A stretch of DNA of 64,000 nt from Isotricha intestinalis (Eukaryota > Ciliophora > Litostomatea > Vestibuliferida > Isotrichidae). Shown in pieces: positions 1 to 9,287 of this stretch; the stretch's first letter is position 1, and every line of letters starts with the position of its first letter. The stretch covers positions 1-64,000 of the forward strand of contig JAJJLU010003468.1 of assembly GCA_023807065.1 (NCBI GenBank). The letters are read 5' to 3'. Both the position numbers and the translations under genes were made by a program. Below the pieces are notes generated by a model. The model did not search any database and was not told the origin of the DNA. It worked only from the letters and a program-made list of their open reading frames with translations.

Positions 1-1
1 A

Positions 2-109
2 GTTTATCATGCTATCTTTTATTCTTATCAAATGTTAAAAATAGAATTAGAGTTAATTGAGGATTTTGAATTAATTATTTTATTTATTTCTCATGTTTTA
101 AATGAATAA
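2..109 (+). CDS. Possible 3' end of a gene that begins before the window
   Basis: An open frame enters from the left edge and runs 35 codons to a TAA at 107-109. Its residues are mixed (Tyr, His, Glu, Asp, Leu, Ser) rather than the plain Ile/Asn/Lys/Phe of random AT-rich DNA, ending in ISHVLNE. I do not recognise the protein. It may be a real gene tail or another decayed fragment, since much of the next 1.7 kb looks like gene remnants. Sequence to the left of the window would settle this. Confidence 0.35.
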   Translation, partial: VYHAIFYSYQMLKIELELIEDFELIILFISHVLNE

Positions 110-223
110 TATTTTTTCAATTAGAAACATTAGTTAATTCTATTTCATTTATATTTATTATTTTAATTCTTTAGAATCAATGTATTTATATTGTATAATT
201 TATTTAATTTTTTAAATATTTTT

Positions 224-360
224 CTATAAACATTCCTACTAACTTTTGTGAGAATATCATCTTTAAATAAACTAAACCTTCTCTAATATCATTAAATTTT
301 ATATAAATATTAATCAGTGTTTTTTTAAGTTCAAATAAATCTTTAACAAATATTTATTAT
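224..360 (-). pseudogene. Decayed copy of the 3' end of the phosphatase gene at 1831-3723
   Basis: This stretch aligns with the last ~145 bp of the phosphatase gene (1831-1975), in the same orientation, with long exact runs such as the 14 bp at 275-288. Most differences are single substitutions. One base is missing near 265-268, which shifts the frame, and about 7 bp next to the old stop are gone. No open phosphatase frame remains and the catalytic DxDxT part is absent. It reads as a truncated duplication of the neighbour's tail that has since decayed. It lies about 30 bp from the left inverted repeat of the element at 392-750. Confidence 0.75.
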
Positions 361-391
361 AATCTAATTTTAGAATAATATTGACTATTGG

Positions 392-425
392 AATTACCGT
401 ATTCGTCTTTTTAAGAGCAACACCC
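392..425 (+). repeat. Left terminal inverted repeat (34 bp)
   Basis: Pairs with 717-750 in inverted orientation, with three transition differences (positions 6, 14 and 27 of the repeat). It ends in AGAGCAACACCC. Confidence 0.75.
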
Positions 426-612
426 CAAAAATTTATAAAATAACAAACAAATGTTGCTCATATTAAGATAAATTTATAAAAAAAAGAAAAATATTTTTTG
501 AGATATTGCTTTTATTAAAACAAAAAAATAAGTCTTATTAATATATCATATTGATTAAAAAAAGCAAAAAAAAAAAAGAAAATAATTTTTAATCCTCTAA
601 ATAATTGGGAAT

Positions 613-690
613 ATATGTTGTTCTAATTAAGACTATTTTTGATTTTTCAAAAATTTGTAAAAAAAATATGTTGTTCTTATTAAGACTATT
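613..690 (+). repeat. Two direct copies of a 25-bp motif inside the TIR element
   Basis: The copies lie at 613-637 and 666-690 and differ at one base. Each contains ATGTTGTTC followed by an A/T stretch and AAGACTATT. A more diverged third copy is at 451-470, and both terminal repeats carry the same core. Confidence 0.7.
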
Positions 691-716
691 GCATTTTCGC
701 AAAAGCTTAAAAAATA

Positions 717-750
717 GGGTGTTACTCTTAAAAAGATGAATACGATAATT
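717..750 (-). repeat. Right terminal inverted repeat (34 bp)
   Basis: Reverse complement of 392-425 with three transitions. Read on the plus strand it starts GGGTGTTACTC and ends ATACGATAATT. Confidence 0.75.
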
Positions 751-879
751 AATTAGCACTTAAAATTATTTTAAAATTAAGTATCATTTAATTTGATATA
801 TGTAAATCCAATTCATTTCTAAAGATTATTTTAACTATTTTGTTTGATAGAAATTTAATATAAAAAAATCATTTTATTC

Positions 880-1510
880 AAAATATCAAAAGGTGATAAT
901 ATAGAATCAACAGCAGAAAAAGCAATAGGTAAATCTTATGAAGGAAGAAAAAGTTTCAAATGAATTTGATTGATAAGGATTATCAATTTGGAAATAAAAA
1001 ATAATAAATTGTAAATGTTTATTCTAGAAGTATAAAACAAAAAAATCAGGAGATTTACTATTCTATATTATTCTTGATAATAGTAATGATGCTATTCATA
1101 TATAATTTTTATAGGAAATAAAGATTATGCTCCGCGAAAAAGAAAAAACTTTCAAGATACTAAAAGTAATTTGATTATTGGACTAGTTGGCTTAAAGGTA
1201 TTAGATGATATTTATAATAATTTTTATTTTAATTTAAATTTTTTTGTATATTATAAAAGAATAAAATATAAAAATAAGATTTTTTACATCTCTATTTATA
1301 ATACAAAAAAATAACCTATTTTTCATAAAATAGGAAAAAAGAAAAAAATAGTTGAATATAAAATTGTATAAAATATTGTTATTTTAAGAAGAAGTTATTG
1401 TATTGAGTAATATTTATGTAAAGAATTATAAATTTTATTATAGTAATGAAAAACAAGAAAAAATAAATTTGGAGACTGATTATTTCCTGTTTAAAATAAA
1501 GTTAATGTAA
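880..1510 (+). pseudogene. Decayed coding-like region, product unknown
   Basis: Short open pieces in different plus-strand frames have protein-like composition: around 895-960 (contains AEKAIGKSYEGRK), 1065-1105 (GDLLFYIILDN), 1090-1315 (contains RKRKNFQDTKSNLIIGL), and 1388-1510 (EEVIVLSNIY to KIKLM, then TAA). Stops and frame changes separate them. A 32-nt stretch starting GTAATG and ending TATAG (about 1083-1114) would, if spliced out, join two of the pieces in frame, so a short intron is possible. The other breaks have no such explanation. I do not recognise a family. Pseudogene is the simplest reading; an intron-containing gene is the alternative. Confidence 0.3.
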
Positions 1511-1830
1511 AATTTTAATAAAAGATATAAATATGAAAATAATAAATAATATAATTGAAGACTTTTTTAATGAAACATTTTTCTTTTATTAAACTTTGTT
1601 TTAGGTAATAAATTTATTGTTAGAATTAATTTATTTTTAGAAAACAATTAATTGTTATATTAAATAATTTAATTAATTTATATATTAATACTTAATTTAT
1701 GTGAATGATAAGATACTTAAATTTCATATTTTCTTTAACTATAAAAAAAATAATTTTATCCTTAAATAATTTGATATAATAAATTTTTTGAAAAAAAAAA
1801 AAAATATTTAAAAATGATTTAACTTATATT

Positions 1831-3723
1831 CTATAAACTATAAATATTCCCACTGACTTTAGTAACAATATCATCTTTAAAATGGACTAAACCTTCTCTA
1901 ATATCATTAAATTTTTTATGAATATCAATAAGTATCTTTTTAAGTTCAAACAAAGTTTTATCAAATTTATTATTATCTTCATAAAAAGGATAAATAAGAA
2001 TTCCATTCTCTTTATTTAATCTATAATTAATAGAAATATTATCAACAATACAAATTTTACTCATATCTCTTCCAATGCGAGAAATATCTTTAACGAAATC
2101 TTTTCCAATAATAATAGCATGTTCTCTAAATAATTTTTTGTCAAAATATTTTTTTTTAGATTCTATTTCATTTAAAATTGGTTCAGCATAAATTCTAGTT
2201 CCACAAGTAAAAGAAATTAATTCATAAAAAGGTTTTAAATTATCTAAAAAATCAAATAATCCAGGTCGAAATTTTAATATTCCTTTATTATTATTATTTA
2301 ATTTTAAACTTATTAAAGTTTCATCTAAATCTAAAACCAAAGAAAATTTCTTTGTTGATGGAATTTTTATATAAGGAACTTTTATTGAATTATTTATATA
2401 TTGTTTTATTATATTATAGGAGTTTATTATTGATTTATTTTGATTTTCTATTTTCAAAGCTTTGTTTAAAAAAAAATTGTTTATTGAATTATTATCTATT
2501 TTTGATATGTTGTAAAATATTGTTAATAATTCTTTTGAATTTGGATAATTATCTTTTGACATTTGGTTTATTATTATTTTTGAATAATCTACAATAATTT
2601 TACAATTTTTTGTAATTTTATTTACTATTTCTTCTTCGTTTTTTTCATTAATTTTATTTTTTATTAATATTTTTTTAATAAAAGAAAAGTAAATTTCTGA
2701 ATTTGGAATATCAATAGAATTATTATTAAAAAAAAATAGTATTTGTTTTACTTCAAGAAGAAAGTTATTTCTTATAATAGGGAAAATATTAGTTAATAAA
2801 ATTTTATAATCAGATAATAACTTATAATCTAAAGAAATAGTATAAGTTAAAACAATAGATAATAAGCATAAATTATTTGAAGAAAGAGCAATTATTTTAT
2901 TTTTATGAACGAAAAAATTATGAATCTTTCCAACTAAAGAACTATTAAAATAAAATAATAAATATTCAAAACATTCATTACTTGCTCCACTTTCACAAAT
3001 TATATTTTCATTATTATTTATTATTCTATGAATTATATCATCTAATCTTTCTTTTAATAATAATATATCTTCTATTTTAAATTCATTTGTTTCTGAATCT
3101 AATTTTGTTCTTTTTATATTATATATATTATTGTTGTTTATTGTGTTATATTCATTTTCATTCTCATTTTTTTCTTCTATTGAATCTATACTTTTTGTTA
3201 AGGAATTTGTTTTGAAAGAATTTTTTTTCACAAATATATTCTGTTTTCTTTTTGGGTTTAATAATAATTCTCGCATATTACTTTTTTCATTTTTAAATAT
3301 TCTTTTTCTAATAAGATTATTAGGATCATCCATTGAACTGGCAAAATGTTTTTTAACAAAACTTACATTATTATTATCAATTAAAGAATTATTACTATAA
3401 TTATAATTTAAATTACTATTAGTATTATTATAATAAGAAATATCAGAAGAACAATATCTATGTTTTTTTTTATCACTTAAATTTGATTTAACTGAATTAA
3501 TGGTTGATGAAGTTGAAAGAGGAGCTTGTGGATTTTTATTATTATATGGTTTTTTCTGTAAATTTACTTTTATAATTTTATTATCAGGACTTATTGATTT
3601 TTCTAGATTTATATATCTTTTATCATTATTTTCTATTAATTTTCTTGGTTGTTTTCCTACTGTATTTAATTGCTTAACTGCTGTTAATAAATATGCATTA
3701 CCTGGAATATTTGAATAGTTCAT
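1831..3723 (-). CDS. FCP1/SCP-family (HAD) phosphatase with long Asn-rich N-terminus (paralogue 1)
   Basis: The C-terminal ~170 residues form an FCP1/SCP-like catalytic domain of the HAD superfamily. The nucleophile motif DLDETLI is at about 462-468, an FRPGLFDFL segment follows, and a downstream acidic motif (CIVDNI) is present. The family dephosphorylates Ser/Thr in proteins such as the RNA polymerase II tail; some members (TIM50) are inactive, but here both Asp and the Thr of DxDxT are kept. The first ~250 residues are Asn/Lys/Ser-rich and probably disordered; a more ordered helical stretch (about 225-440) is shared with the protein at 25820-27991, including its C-terminal DIREGL. The ATG at 3723 is followed by MNYSNIP and the gene ends in TAG. 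The substrate cannot be told. A broken copy of its tail lies at 224-360. Confidence 0.85.
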   Translation of the reverse strand: MNYSNIPGNAYLLTAVKQLNTVGKQPRKLIENNDKRYINLEKSISPDNKIIKVNLQKKPYNNKNPQAPLSTSSTINSVKSNLSDKKKHRYCSSDISYYNNTNSNLNYNYSNNSLIDNNNVSFVKKHFASSMDDPNNLIRKRIFKNEKSNMRELLLNPKRKQNIFVKKNSFKTNSLTKSIDSIEEKNENENEYNTINNNNIYNIKRTKLDSETNEFKIEDILLLKERLDDIIHRIINNNENIICESGASNECFEYLLFYFNSSLVGKIHNFFVHKNKIIALSSNNLCLLSIVLTYTISLDYKLLSDYKILLTNIFPIIRNNFLLEVKQILFFFNNNSIDIPNSEIYFSFIKKILIKNKINEKNEEEIVNKITKNCKIIVDYSKIIINQMSKDNYPNSKELLTIFYNISKIDNNSINNFFLNKALKIENQNKSIINSYNIIKQYINNSIKVPYIKIPSTKKFSLVLDLDETLISLKLNNNNKGILKFRPGLFDFLDNLKPFYELISFTCGTRIYAEPILNEIESKKKYFDKKLFREHAIIIGKDFVKDISRIGRDMSKICIVDNISINYRLNKENGILIYPFYEDNNKFDKTLFELKKILIDIHKKFNDIREGLVHFKDDIVTKVSGNIYSL

Positions 3724-3950
3724 TTTAATTAATTATTTTTAATTTTATATTTTTTTAATTTCAAAAAAAAATAAATTTTTTTTGCATTTTTATATTATAT
3801 TTATATAAATATCTAAATTGCCTATCAATATATAATGAACATATATTAAATTTAATTACTAAAATATTATTTCAAAAAGTATATTAAATGAATAAACAAC
3901 ATATAATATACTTTTCTAGAATTTTTTATATATAAGCTAAATAATATTAT

Positions 3951-4790
3951 TTATTTCTTGTTAGTTAAAAATAAGTTTTTATTACTTTTTTGATTTTTTT
4001 GATAAATTTTTTTTGGTCTATTACCTTTACTTAAAGAATAATATCTAATATAAATTTTAGAAACATATTTATATAAAATTTCAAATTTTTCTCCTTCTTT
4101 TTCTCTAATAACTTCACAATCTTCTTTAAATCTTTGAGATTCAGTATAAACATTAAATAATTGAGAATAAGTATAATTTAAAAGTGATTTTAATTTAGGA
4201 ATATTATCTTGAGAAATTCCTATAAAAAATTCTTTTTCTTGATTCACTAAATTTAAACTTTTATAAATTTCAAAAATGGTTTTATTCATATAATTTTTAT
4301 TATAATCAATATTAATATTAGTAATAAAAGATTGAGGTAATCTGTTAATTTGAGTTAAATCATTAGTAATTTTTTTGATTGAATCTTGAACAGCTCTAAA
4401 AAATTTAGATTTACATTTTTTTAAAATGCTATCAATTTTTGTTTTTCTTAAAGGACGATGGAAATTTAAAACTGTTTTAAAATCCATAAAATTTGAATGA
4501 AATTCACTTATTGAATTATTATTTTTTAGATTTAATAATACTGATATTAATCCTTCAAAATTAAAATTTGGTAAATCTATTTTTTTATTTTCTTCTTTTT
4601 CTTCTTTTAAATTTATATTTTTTGAAAGGAAAGATTGTAAAAATTGAGAATCAAACATTTTTTCTTTTGTCATTTTTGTTATTTTAAATATCGTTTTTTT
4701 TTCTTCTCTTTCTAACAATAAATTTGAATTTTTTAAATTTTGACTTTCAAAATGAAATTTTATTTCTAAATTATTTTTAGTTCCTTCCAT
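3951..4790 (-). CDS. Basic hypothetical protein, 279 aa
   Basis: I do not recognise a named domain. Residues ~1-90 are Lys/Glu-rich. From ~108 a conserved-looking part begins with HRPLRKTKIDSILKKCKSKF and includes LPQSFITNINIDYNKNYMNK. The arrangement of a basic KIKS(R/K)F-like helix followed by LPQSFI resembles, from memory only, a recurrent unnamed family in protist gene models that looks DNA- or RNA-binding. Function is open. The gene lies 227 bp from the phosphatase start, on the same strand, with its own A/T-rich upstream region. Confidence 0.7.
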   Translation of the reverse strand: MEGTKNNLEIKFHFESQNLKNSNLLLEREEKKTIFKITKMTKEKMFDSQFLQSFLSKNINLKEEKEENKKIDLPNFNFEGLISVLLNLKNNNSISEFHSNFMDFKTVLNFHRPLRKTKIDSILKKCKSKFFRAVQDSIKKITNDLTQINRLPQSFITNINIDYNKNYMNKTIFEIYKSLNLVNQEKEFFIGISQDNIPKLKSLLNYTYSQLFNVYTESQRFKEDCEVIREKEGEKFEILYKYVSKIYIRYYSLSKGNRPKKIYQKNQKSNKNLFLTNKK

Positions 4791-5490
4791 TTTGGAATTT
4801 ATATTTTTAATTTCGATTTATATTATTTTTTAGATTATTTTTAATAATATTTTCCAAAAATTATAAATTATTTATCATATGATTTCTCATATATAATTAT
4901 TTATAATTATTTATTTGAAATATTTTTTTTAATTATTTATAAATAAGTATAATTAAAAATTTAATTAATTATTTTTAATTTTCAAAAAAAGAAATAATTG
5001 TAATTTTTGTTTATGAAAGAAATTACTATAGTCAAAGATAAATAATTTTACAAAAAATTTCAATCATTCTCGAGCATATAATATCTAAAAATATTTTCAA
5101 AAATATATTATTAAAAAACTTTAAATAAAAAACATATTATATAAGTAAATATTCATATTACTACTTAACATAGGAAACTTTTAATTAATACATTAAAAAA
5201 AATCTTTTAATATAATAGTAATAAATACTTTTAAATATTCTTTATATTTTTTTTTTATTCTAAAAAATTATTTTTATAATAAATAAATAAAAGTATTATA
5301 GCAATGTAAAGAAAATTATCAACAATATTAATTTCATTTTATTTTTTTATATCTTTAAAAAAATAAAAAATTTATACCATGAATAAATAAAATAATAAAT
5401 TTTTTTAATATTTTTCTTTTTAAAATTTAAACTAAACCTAAAACTAAATCAAAAACCCAAAAAAAAAAACAAAAAAAATAAAGAAAAAAT
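4791..5490. other. 700-bp intergenic gap, A/T-rich, no gene seen
   Basis: Almost pure A/T with runs of A and T and no coding-like frame. It should hold the promoter of the gene at 3951-4790 and the 3' end signals of the CFAP36-like gene. No RNA gene motif was found. Confidence 0.6.
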
Positions 5491-6714
5491 TTATTCTTTT
5501 TCTTTTTTAAAATTTTCCAAATTTTGCTTTTTTAACTTTTCAGCTAATTGCTTTCTTAAAGCAAGTCTTCTTTTTTCTTCTTCATTATTACTATTATTAT
5601 TATCTAATTCTTCTTTTTTTTTTCTTTTTTCTAATCTCATATTTATAATCATTTCTCTATATTCTCTTAATTTTCTAGCTTTTTCAGCTTCAATATCATT
5701 TAAAGATTTATTTAAAGTTGAAGATAAAGTCCCTCTTCCACCAGAAAAAACAGGTAATTTTTGACCAACTTCAAATTGAATATTACTTTCAGGAATTTCT
5801 TTTTTTTCCTTATTTAAAACTTTATCAATTGGATTCATTGGTTCATCTTCTTCATCAAAAATTGGTTTTTGTTCTTCTTCATTTTCTTCTTTTTTTACCT
5901 CTTCTATTTTTTTTACTTCTTCTATTTTTTTTTCCTCTATTTTTTTTTCTTCTTTTTTGGGAATTTCTATTTTTGGTTTTTGAGGAATTATAGGAATCTC
6001 TTTTTTTTTTTCTTCAATTTTACTATCTTTTAATAAATTAAATCCAGAATTTTTCATATTATTATTATCACTAGAATTATCTTTTGGTGTCGGTGTGCTA
6101 TTTTTATCAACAACAGGAATTAAATTAACAGGAGCTTTTTTCTTATAACTTTCAATAACAGGATCATTTTGAATTTTAGAACTTTGAATTTGTGATAATT
6201 TAATAGCTCTTTTTAATTCTATTTCTTCTAAAAGTTGTAACTTTTTTTTTTCTTCTTCACATGCTTTACTCATTTCAATAGCAACTTTCAAATCTATATC
6301 TTCTTTATTTTTTTTATTTTCTTTCTTTATTTTCTTTCCTGTCATTTTTTCAAAAGCTTCTTCTTCTAATTCTCGGTTTCTTTTTGTCATTAAATTTTTA
6401 AAGTAATTATAATTAGTGAAAGAAATTAATTGTTCAAAATATTTTTTTGCTATTTGATTTTCTAATCCTCTTTTTGCAGCTAAACAAAACATTTCATCTG
6501 TTATTCCAACATCCATTAATGATATTGATAATAGAGTTTCTATTAATTCTGTAAATTCTTTAAAAATTTTTCCCTGTTCAAAAGAATTTTCTTCTATTCC
6601 AATAAAAGATTCACAATTCCTGTCAATGAAGTCTTTTATTGGATTACGAAATTGGGGAGACGATATTGTTTCTACTATATAGTCATAATACCATTCTTCG
6701 TATTGATCTGACAT
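5491..6714 (-). CDS. CFAP36: CFAP36-like ciliary protein (BART domain plus UIM-like helices)
   Basis: Residues 1-125 match the BART-type domain of CFAP36 (CCDC104), the Arl3-binding ciliary protein: an acidic Trp/Tyr-rich start (EEWYYDYIVETISS), then IKDFIDRNCESF, a KEFTELIETLL helix, an ISLMDVGI segment, and the FKNLMTKRN(R/I)E element that closes the fold. Two helices at about 139-153 (DLKVAIEMS) and 163-177 (ELKRAIKLS) resemble ubiquitin-interacting motifs, also typical of this family. After that come a long Lys/Glu/Ile repeat region and a charged C-terminal coiled coil. Length (407 aa) is close to vertebrate CFAP36. It implies that the organism has cilia or flagella. Confidence 0.75.
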   Translation of the reverse strand: MSDQYEEWYYDYIVETISSPQFRNPIKDFIDRNCESFIGIEENSFEQGKIFKEFTELIETLLSISLMDVGITDEMFCLAAKRGLENQIAKKYFEQLISFTNYNYFKNLMTKRNRELEEEAFEKMTGKKIKKENKKNKEDIDLKVAIEMSKACEEEKKKLQLLEEIELKRAIKLSQIQSSKIQNDPVIESYKKKAPVNLIPVVDKNSTPTPKDNSSDNNNMKNSGFNLLKDSKIEEKKKEIPIIPQKPKIEIPKKEEKKIEEKKIEEVKKIEEVKKEENEEEQKPIFDEEDEPMNPIDKVLNKEKKEIPESNIQFEVGQKLPVFSGGRGTLSSTLNKSLNDIEAEKARKLREYREMIINMRLEKRKKKEELDNNNSNNEEEKRRLALRKQLAEKLKKQNLENFKKEKE

Positions 6715-7021
6715 TTCTCTTTTAAGATTATTTTTTTTATAAAAAAATATTTATATTTTTGAAATTAAGGGATTATATTTTATTTATTATCATTTGTGCT
6801 TCTACATAGGATTTTTTTAATTTATTTTTTATTTTATCAATTGTTTTAATTTTTCTTTAATTATAAAAATGAGAGTTGATTTAAAGATTATTCATTTGAA
6901 TATTTATAATATTCTAAATTTAATATATTTTAAAAATAAATCTTAATCATTTAAAGAAAATGATAATATTATTTAAATTACTCTTGAAAAGTTAACAATA
7001 AAAATTTTTTTAATTTTTGAA
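6715..7021. other. 307-bp intergenic region, nothing recognised
   Basis: A/T-rich spacer between two minus-strand genes. No coding-like frame or RNA motif seen. It must contain the promoter of the CFAP36-like gene. Confidence 0.5.
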
Positions 7022-7732
7022 TTAATTATTTGATGAATTGTAACTAAAAGAATCACTTTCATCTGAACTTGAATCATTAGAAAAATTGATTAAATTTTCT
7101 TTTGTAAAAATACTTTTATAATTTGTAAAATCTGCCTTTTTTTTTAAATTATATTTATTTATTTCTTCTTGATAAGAAATAAATTCTTTATTTAATAAAT
7201 TATTTTCTGTTAATTGATTAACATATGAAAATAAAGAATCAAAATTATTTTTATCTAAATTATTTAATTCTAAATAAATTTCATTATCAGAATTATTATT
7301 TATTTTAGGAAAAAACTTTTGACTTATTTTTTTTATTTGAGCAAGAGATAAATTTATTATTTTTTCTCTTAATAATTTTATTAATTTTTTTTTTTGTTCT
7401 TCTTGAAATAAATAATTTTCTTCTTCTTTTTCATTATCATTTTTATTTTTTTTATTATTTACATTTCTTATTAAACTTAATATTAATCTTTGTAAATCGT
7501 GTTTATGAATTATTTTTGAATTTAAATCTATTTTCGATAAATTAAATTTAGGTCTTTTACAATTTTCATCGTTATTTATTTTTATTTTTTTTTCTTTTTC
7601 ATTTTTTTTTTCATTTACTTTTTTATTTTTTCTTCTTTTTATTCCTAAAGATGTTGAATGTTGGATAAATTTTCTCTTTCTCAAATAATATTTACATTCA
7701 TTATTATTATCATTTTTGCATTCTTTTTCCAT
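7022..7732 (-). CDS. NET (extraterminal)-domain protein without bromodomain
   Basis: Residues ~110-175 fit the NET/ET domain of BET chromatin proteins: a helix with EEQKKKLIKLL, then INLSLAQIKKISQKFFP, an acidic EIYLELNNLD strand, and FDSLFSYVNQL. The N-terminus is rich in Lys/Arg (LRKRK, IKRRKNKK), like nuclear localisation signals. The C-terminus is acidic and Ser-rich (SSSDESDS), as in BET proteins. The protein is only 236 aa and has no bromodomain. NET domains bind short basic/hydrophobic peptides of chromatin and transcription factors, so a nuclear adaptor is likely; this is inferred from the fold. Confidence 0.6.
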   Translation of the reverse strand: MEKECKNDNNNECKYYLRKRKFIQHSTSLGIKRRKNKKVNEKKNEKEKKIKINNDENCKRPKFNLSKIDLNSKIIHKHDLQRLILSLIRNVNNKKNKNDNEKEEENYLFQEEQKKKLIKLLREKIINLSLAQIKKISQKFFPKINNNSDNEIYLELNNLDKNNFDSLFSYVNQLTENNLLNKEFISYQEEINKYNLKKKADFTNYKSIFTKENLINFSNDSSSDESDSFSYNSSNN

Positions 7733-7940
7733 AATTTTAAAAAGTTTTTTTTTTGTTTTTCTATTTTTTCCTTATTTTTATTTAAAAATTTTCACTCCAA
7801 ATTTTAAATAATATTTATTAGCAATAAATTTTTTAAAAACATTTAAAGAAAAAAAAAGAAAGTTAAAGCTAAATAATTCTTAAAATGAATATTTTTTATA
7901 TATAATAAATTTCCAAAAATAAATAACTTAAATAATAATA

Positions 7941-9287
7941 TTAATTACCAATTAAATTTTTAATTTTATCTTCTTCTTCTAATAAGTTTTTAACTTCTAT
8001 TTCATTTTTAATTTTTTCTTTTAAATCATCATCTAAATCTTTTATTCCATTTAAAAACTCTAAAATTTCATCTAAAGAAAAAGCAACATAACTAAAAATT
8101 TTATTAGAATTACTAACTAAATTATCAGAAATTAAAATTTTATTATTATTTATACTATTAATTATTTTTTCAATATCTTTATAATTTAATTTTCCATTTA
8201 AAGAATCATTATAAATTCTTTTATAAATAACATCCAAAAATAAATCTTTAATAGAATTAACATTATATTTTAAAAATAAATTATTATAAATTTCTTTAAT
8301 ATTTTCTCCTTGAACTTCATTAATATTGTCTCCTAAACAAGAAATAATCATATCTAATAATTTTTTATTAGTTTCATTATCGTTTTTTTTTAATTCATTT
8401 TCTTTTTGTTCATTCAAAAAATTTAATCCAGTTTTTGCAGTTTTAGAAGGATAATTACTTAATTTTTCAACAATACTTTTATCTTCTTCTTCAATTGATT
8501 CTTGCTTAAGTAAATTTATTTTATTTTCAATATTTAATAAAGTGTCATTATAAATATCATTCGGAGAAACTTGGTTAAATATTATTCTTTTTGAAGGTAA
8601 TAATTTTAATTTATCTTCATATGGTAAAATTTCTGAATTTAATAATATATATATTGCTTTTGTTTGAGAATCTGGTAATGAATTTAATATTTCTTTTTTA
8701 CTTTTTTTTATATTTCTCTTATTTTTTTCATTTTCTTTTGTATTATTTTTTTCAGGAGTTTGTTCTTTAAAAATTCCTTTTATATGTTTTCTATTATCAG
8801 GAGAAAAAATTTTATTATTTTTCATCATTTTTTTATTTGTTATTTTATTATTATAAACAGGTTTTTTATTATAATTAATCATATTACTATTATTATTATA
8901 AACATTAATTCTATTATTATATTTTTTATCTGATTTAGACAAAATTTTTGACTCATAATTAGGCATTTTAGGAACATTAATTGGATTAGAATATTTACCT
9001 AAAGTAATATTATCAAACTTATCATATCTAATTTCTTTTTTAGTTAAATTTAAATATTCAGAAATTAAAGAAACATCCCCTACAAATTCTCTTTTCATTT
9101 CTTCTAATTCTGTTTGAATTATTAAATATCTTTTTGTAAATTTTAATACTGATTCATCTAACATTTTCCCTATTCTTGTTAATTGAAGTGTAATATTTGA
9201 TGCTTCTGATGCTGATATTATATTACTTTTATTTGTTTTTATTTCTCCAAAACTTCTTATTGAATTTTTTATTGACATTTCTTGCAT
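7941..9287 (-). CDS. Hypothetical coiled-coil protein, 448 aa
   Basis: No family recognised. Residues ~1-100 look helical and conserved (ASNITLQLTRIGKMLDES, ELEEMKREFVGDVSLI). A basic Asn/Lys-rich linker follows (~100-205), then mostly helical sequence with acidic patches to the C-terminus. No signal peptide or membrane segment is visible. Its start lies 165 bp from the oppositely directed start of the small gene at 9453, so the two may share a divergent promoter. Confidence 0.7.
   Translation of the reverse strand: MQEMSIKNSIRSFGEIKTNKSNIISASEASNITLQLTRIGKMLDESVLKFTKRYLIIQTELEEMKREFVGDVSLISEYLNLTKKEIRYDKFDNITLGKYSNPINVPKMPNYESKILSKSDKKYNNRINVYNNNSNMINYNKKPVYNNKITNKKMMKNNKIFSPDNRKHIKGIFKEQTPEKNNTKENEKNKRNIKKSKKEILNSLPDSQTKAIYILLNSEILPYEDKLKLLPSKRIIFNQVSPNDIYNDTLLNIENKINLLKQESIEEEDKSIVEKLSNYPSKTAKTGLNFLNEQKENELKKNDNETNKKLLDMIISCLGDNINEVQGENIKEIYNNLFLKYNVNSIKDLFLDVIYKRIYNDSLNGKLNYKDIEKIINSINNNKILISDNLVSNSNKIFSYVAFSLDEILEFLNGIKDLDDDLKEKIKNEIEVKNLLEEEDKIKNLIGN

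Larger units (their letters stand above)
392..750. mobile_element. 359-bp MITE-like element with 34-bp terminal inverted repeats
   Basis: The ends, 392-425 and 717-750, are inverted copies matching at 31 of 34 positions; each begins AATTA(C/T)CGTATTC. The interior holds no ORF. It carries further copies of a ~20-bp motif related to the inner part of the repeats (TGTTG(C/T)TC then an A/T stretch ending in AAGA): 451-470, 613-637 and 666-690. The last two match at 24 of 25 bases. Four motif copies, counting the right end, point one way; the left end points the other. Long inverted ends plus subterminal repeats and no gene is the pattern of a non-autonomous DNA transposon. I see no certain target-site duplication. 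A regulatory or replication site with clustered binding motifs is an alternative. Confidence 0.6.

Noticed and set aside
423..430. CCCCAAAA, one unit of the telomere repeat of some ciliates
   Set aside because: A single copy inside an inverted repeat, not a tandem array and not at a sequence end.
5718..5993. 91-codon plus-strand ORF, very hydrophobic
   Set aside because: Antisense of the Lys/Glu-rich region of the CFAP36-like gene, which always yields Leu/Phe runs.
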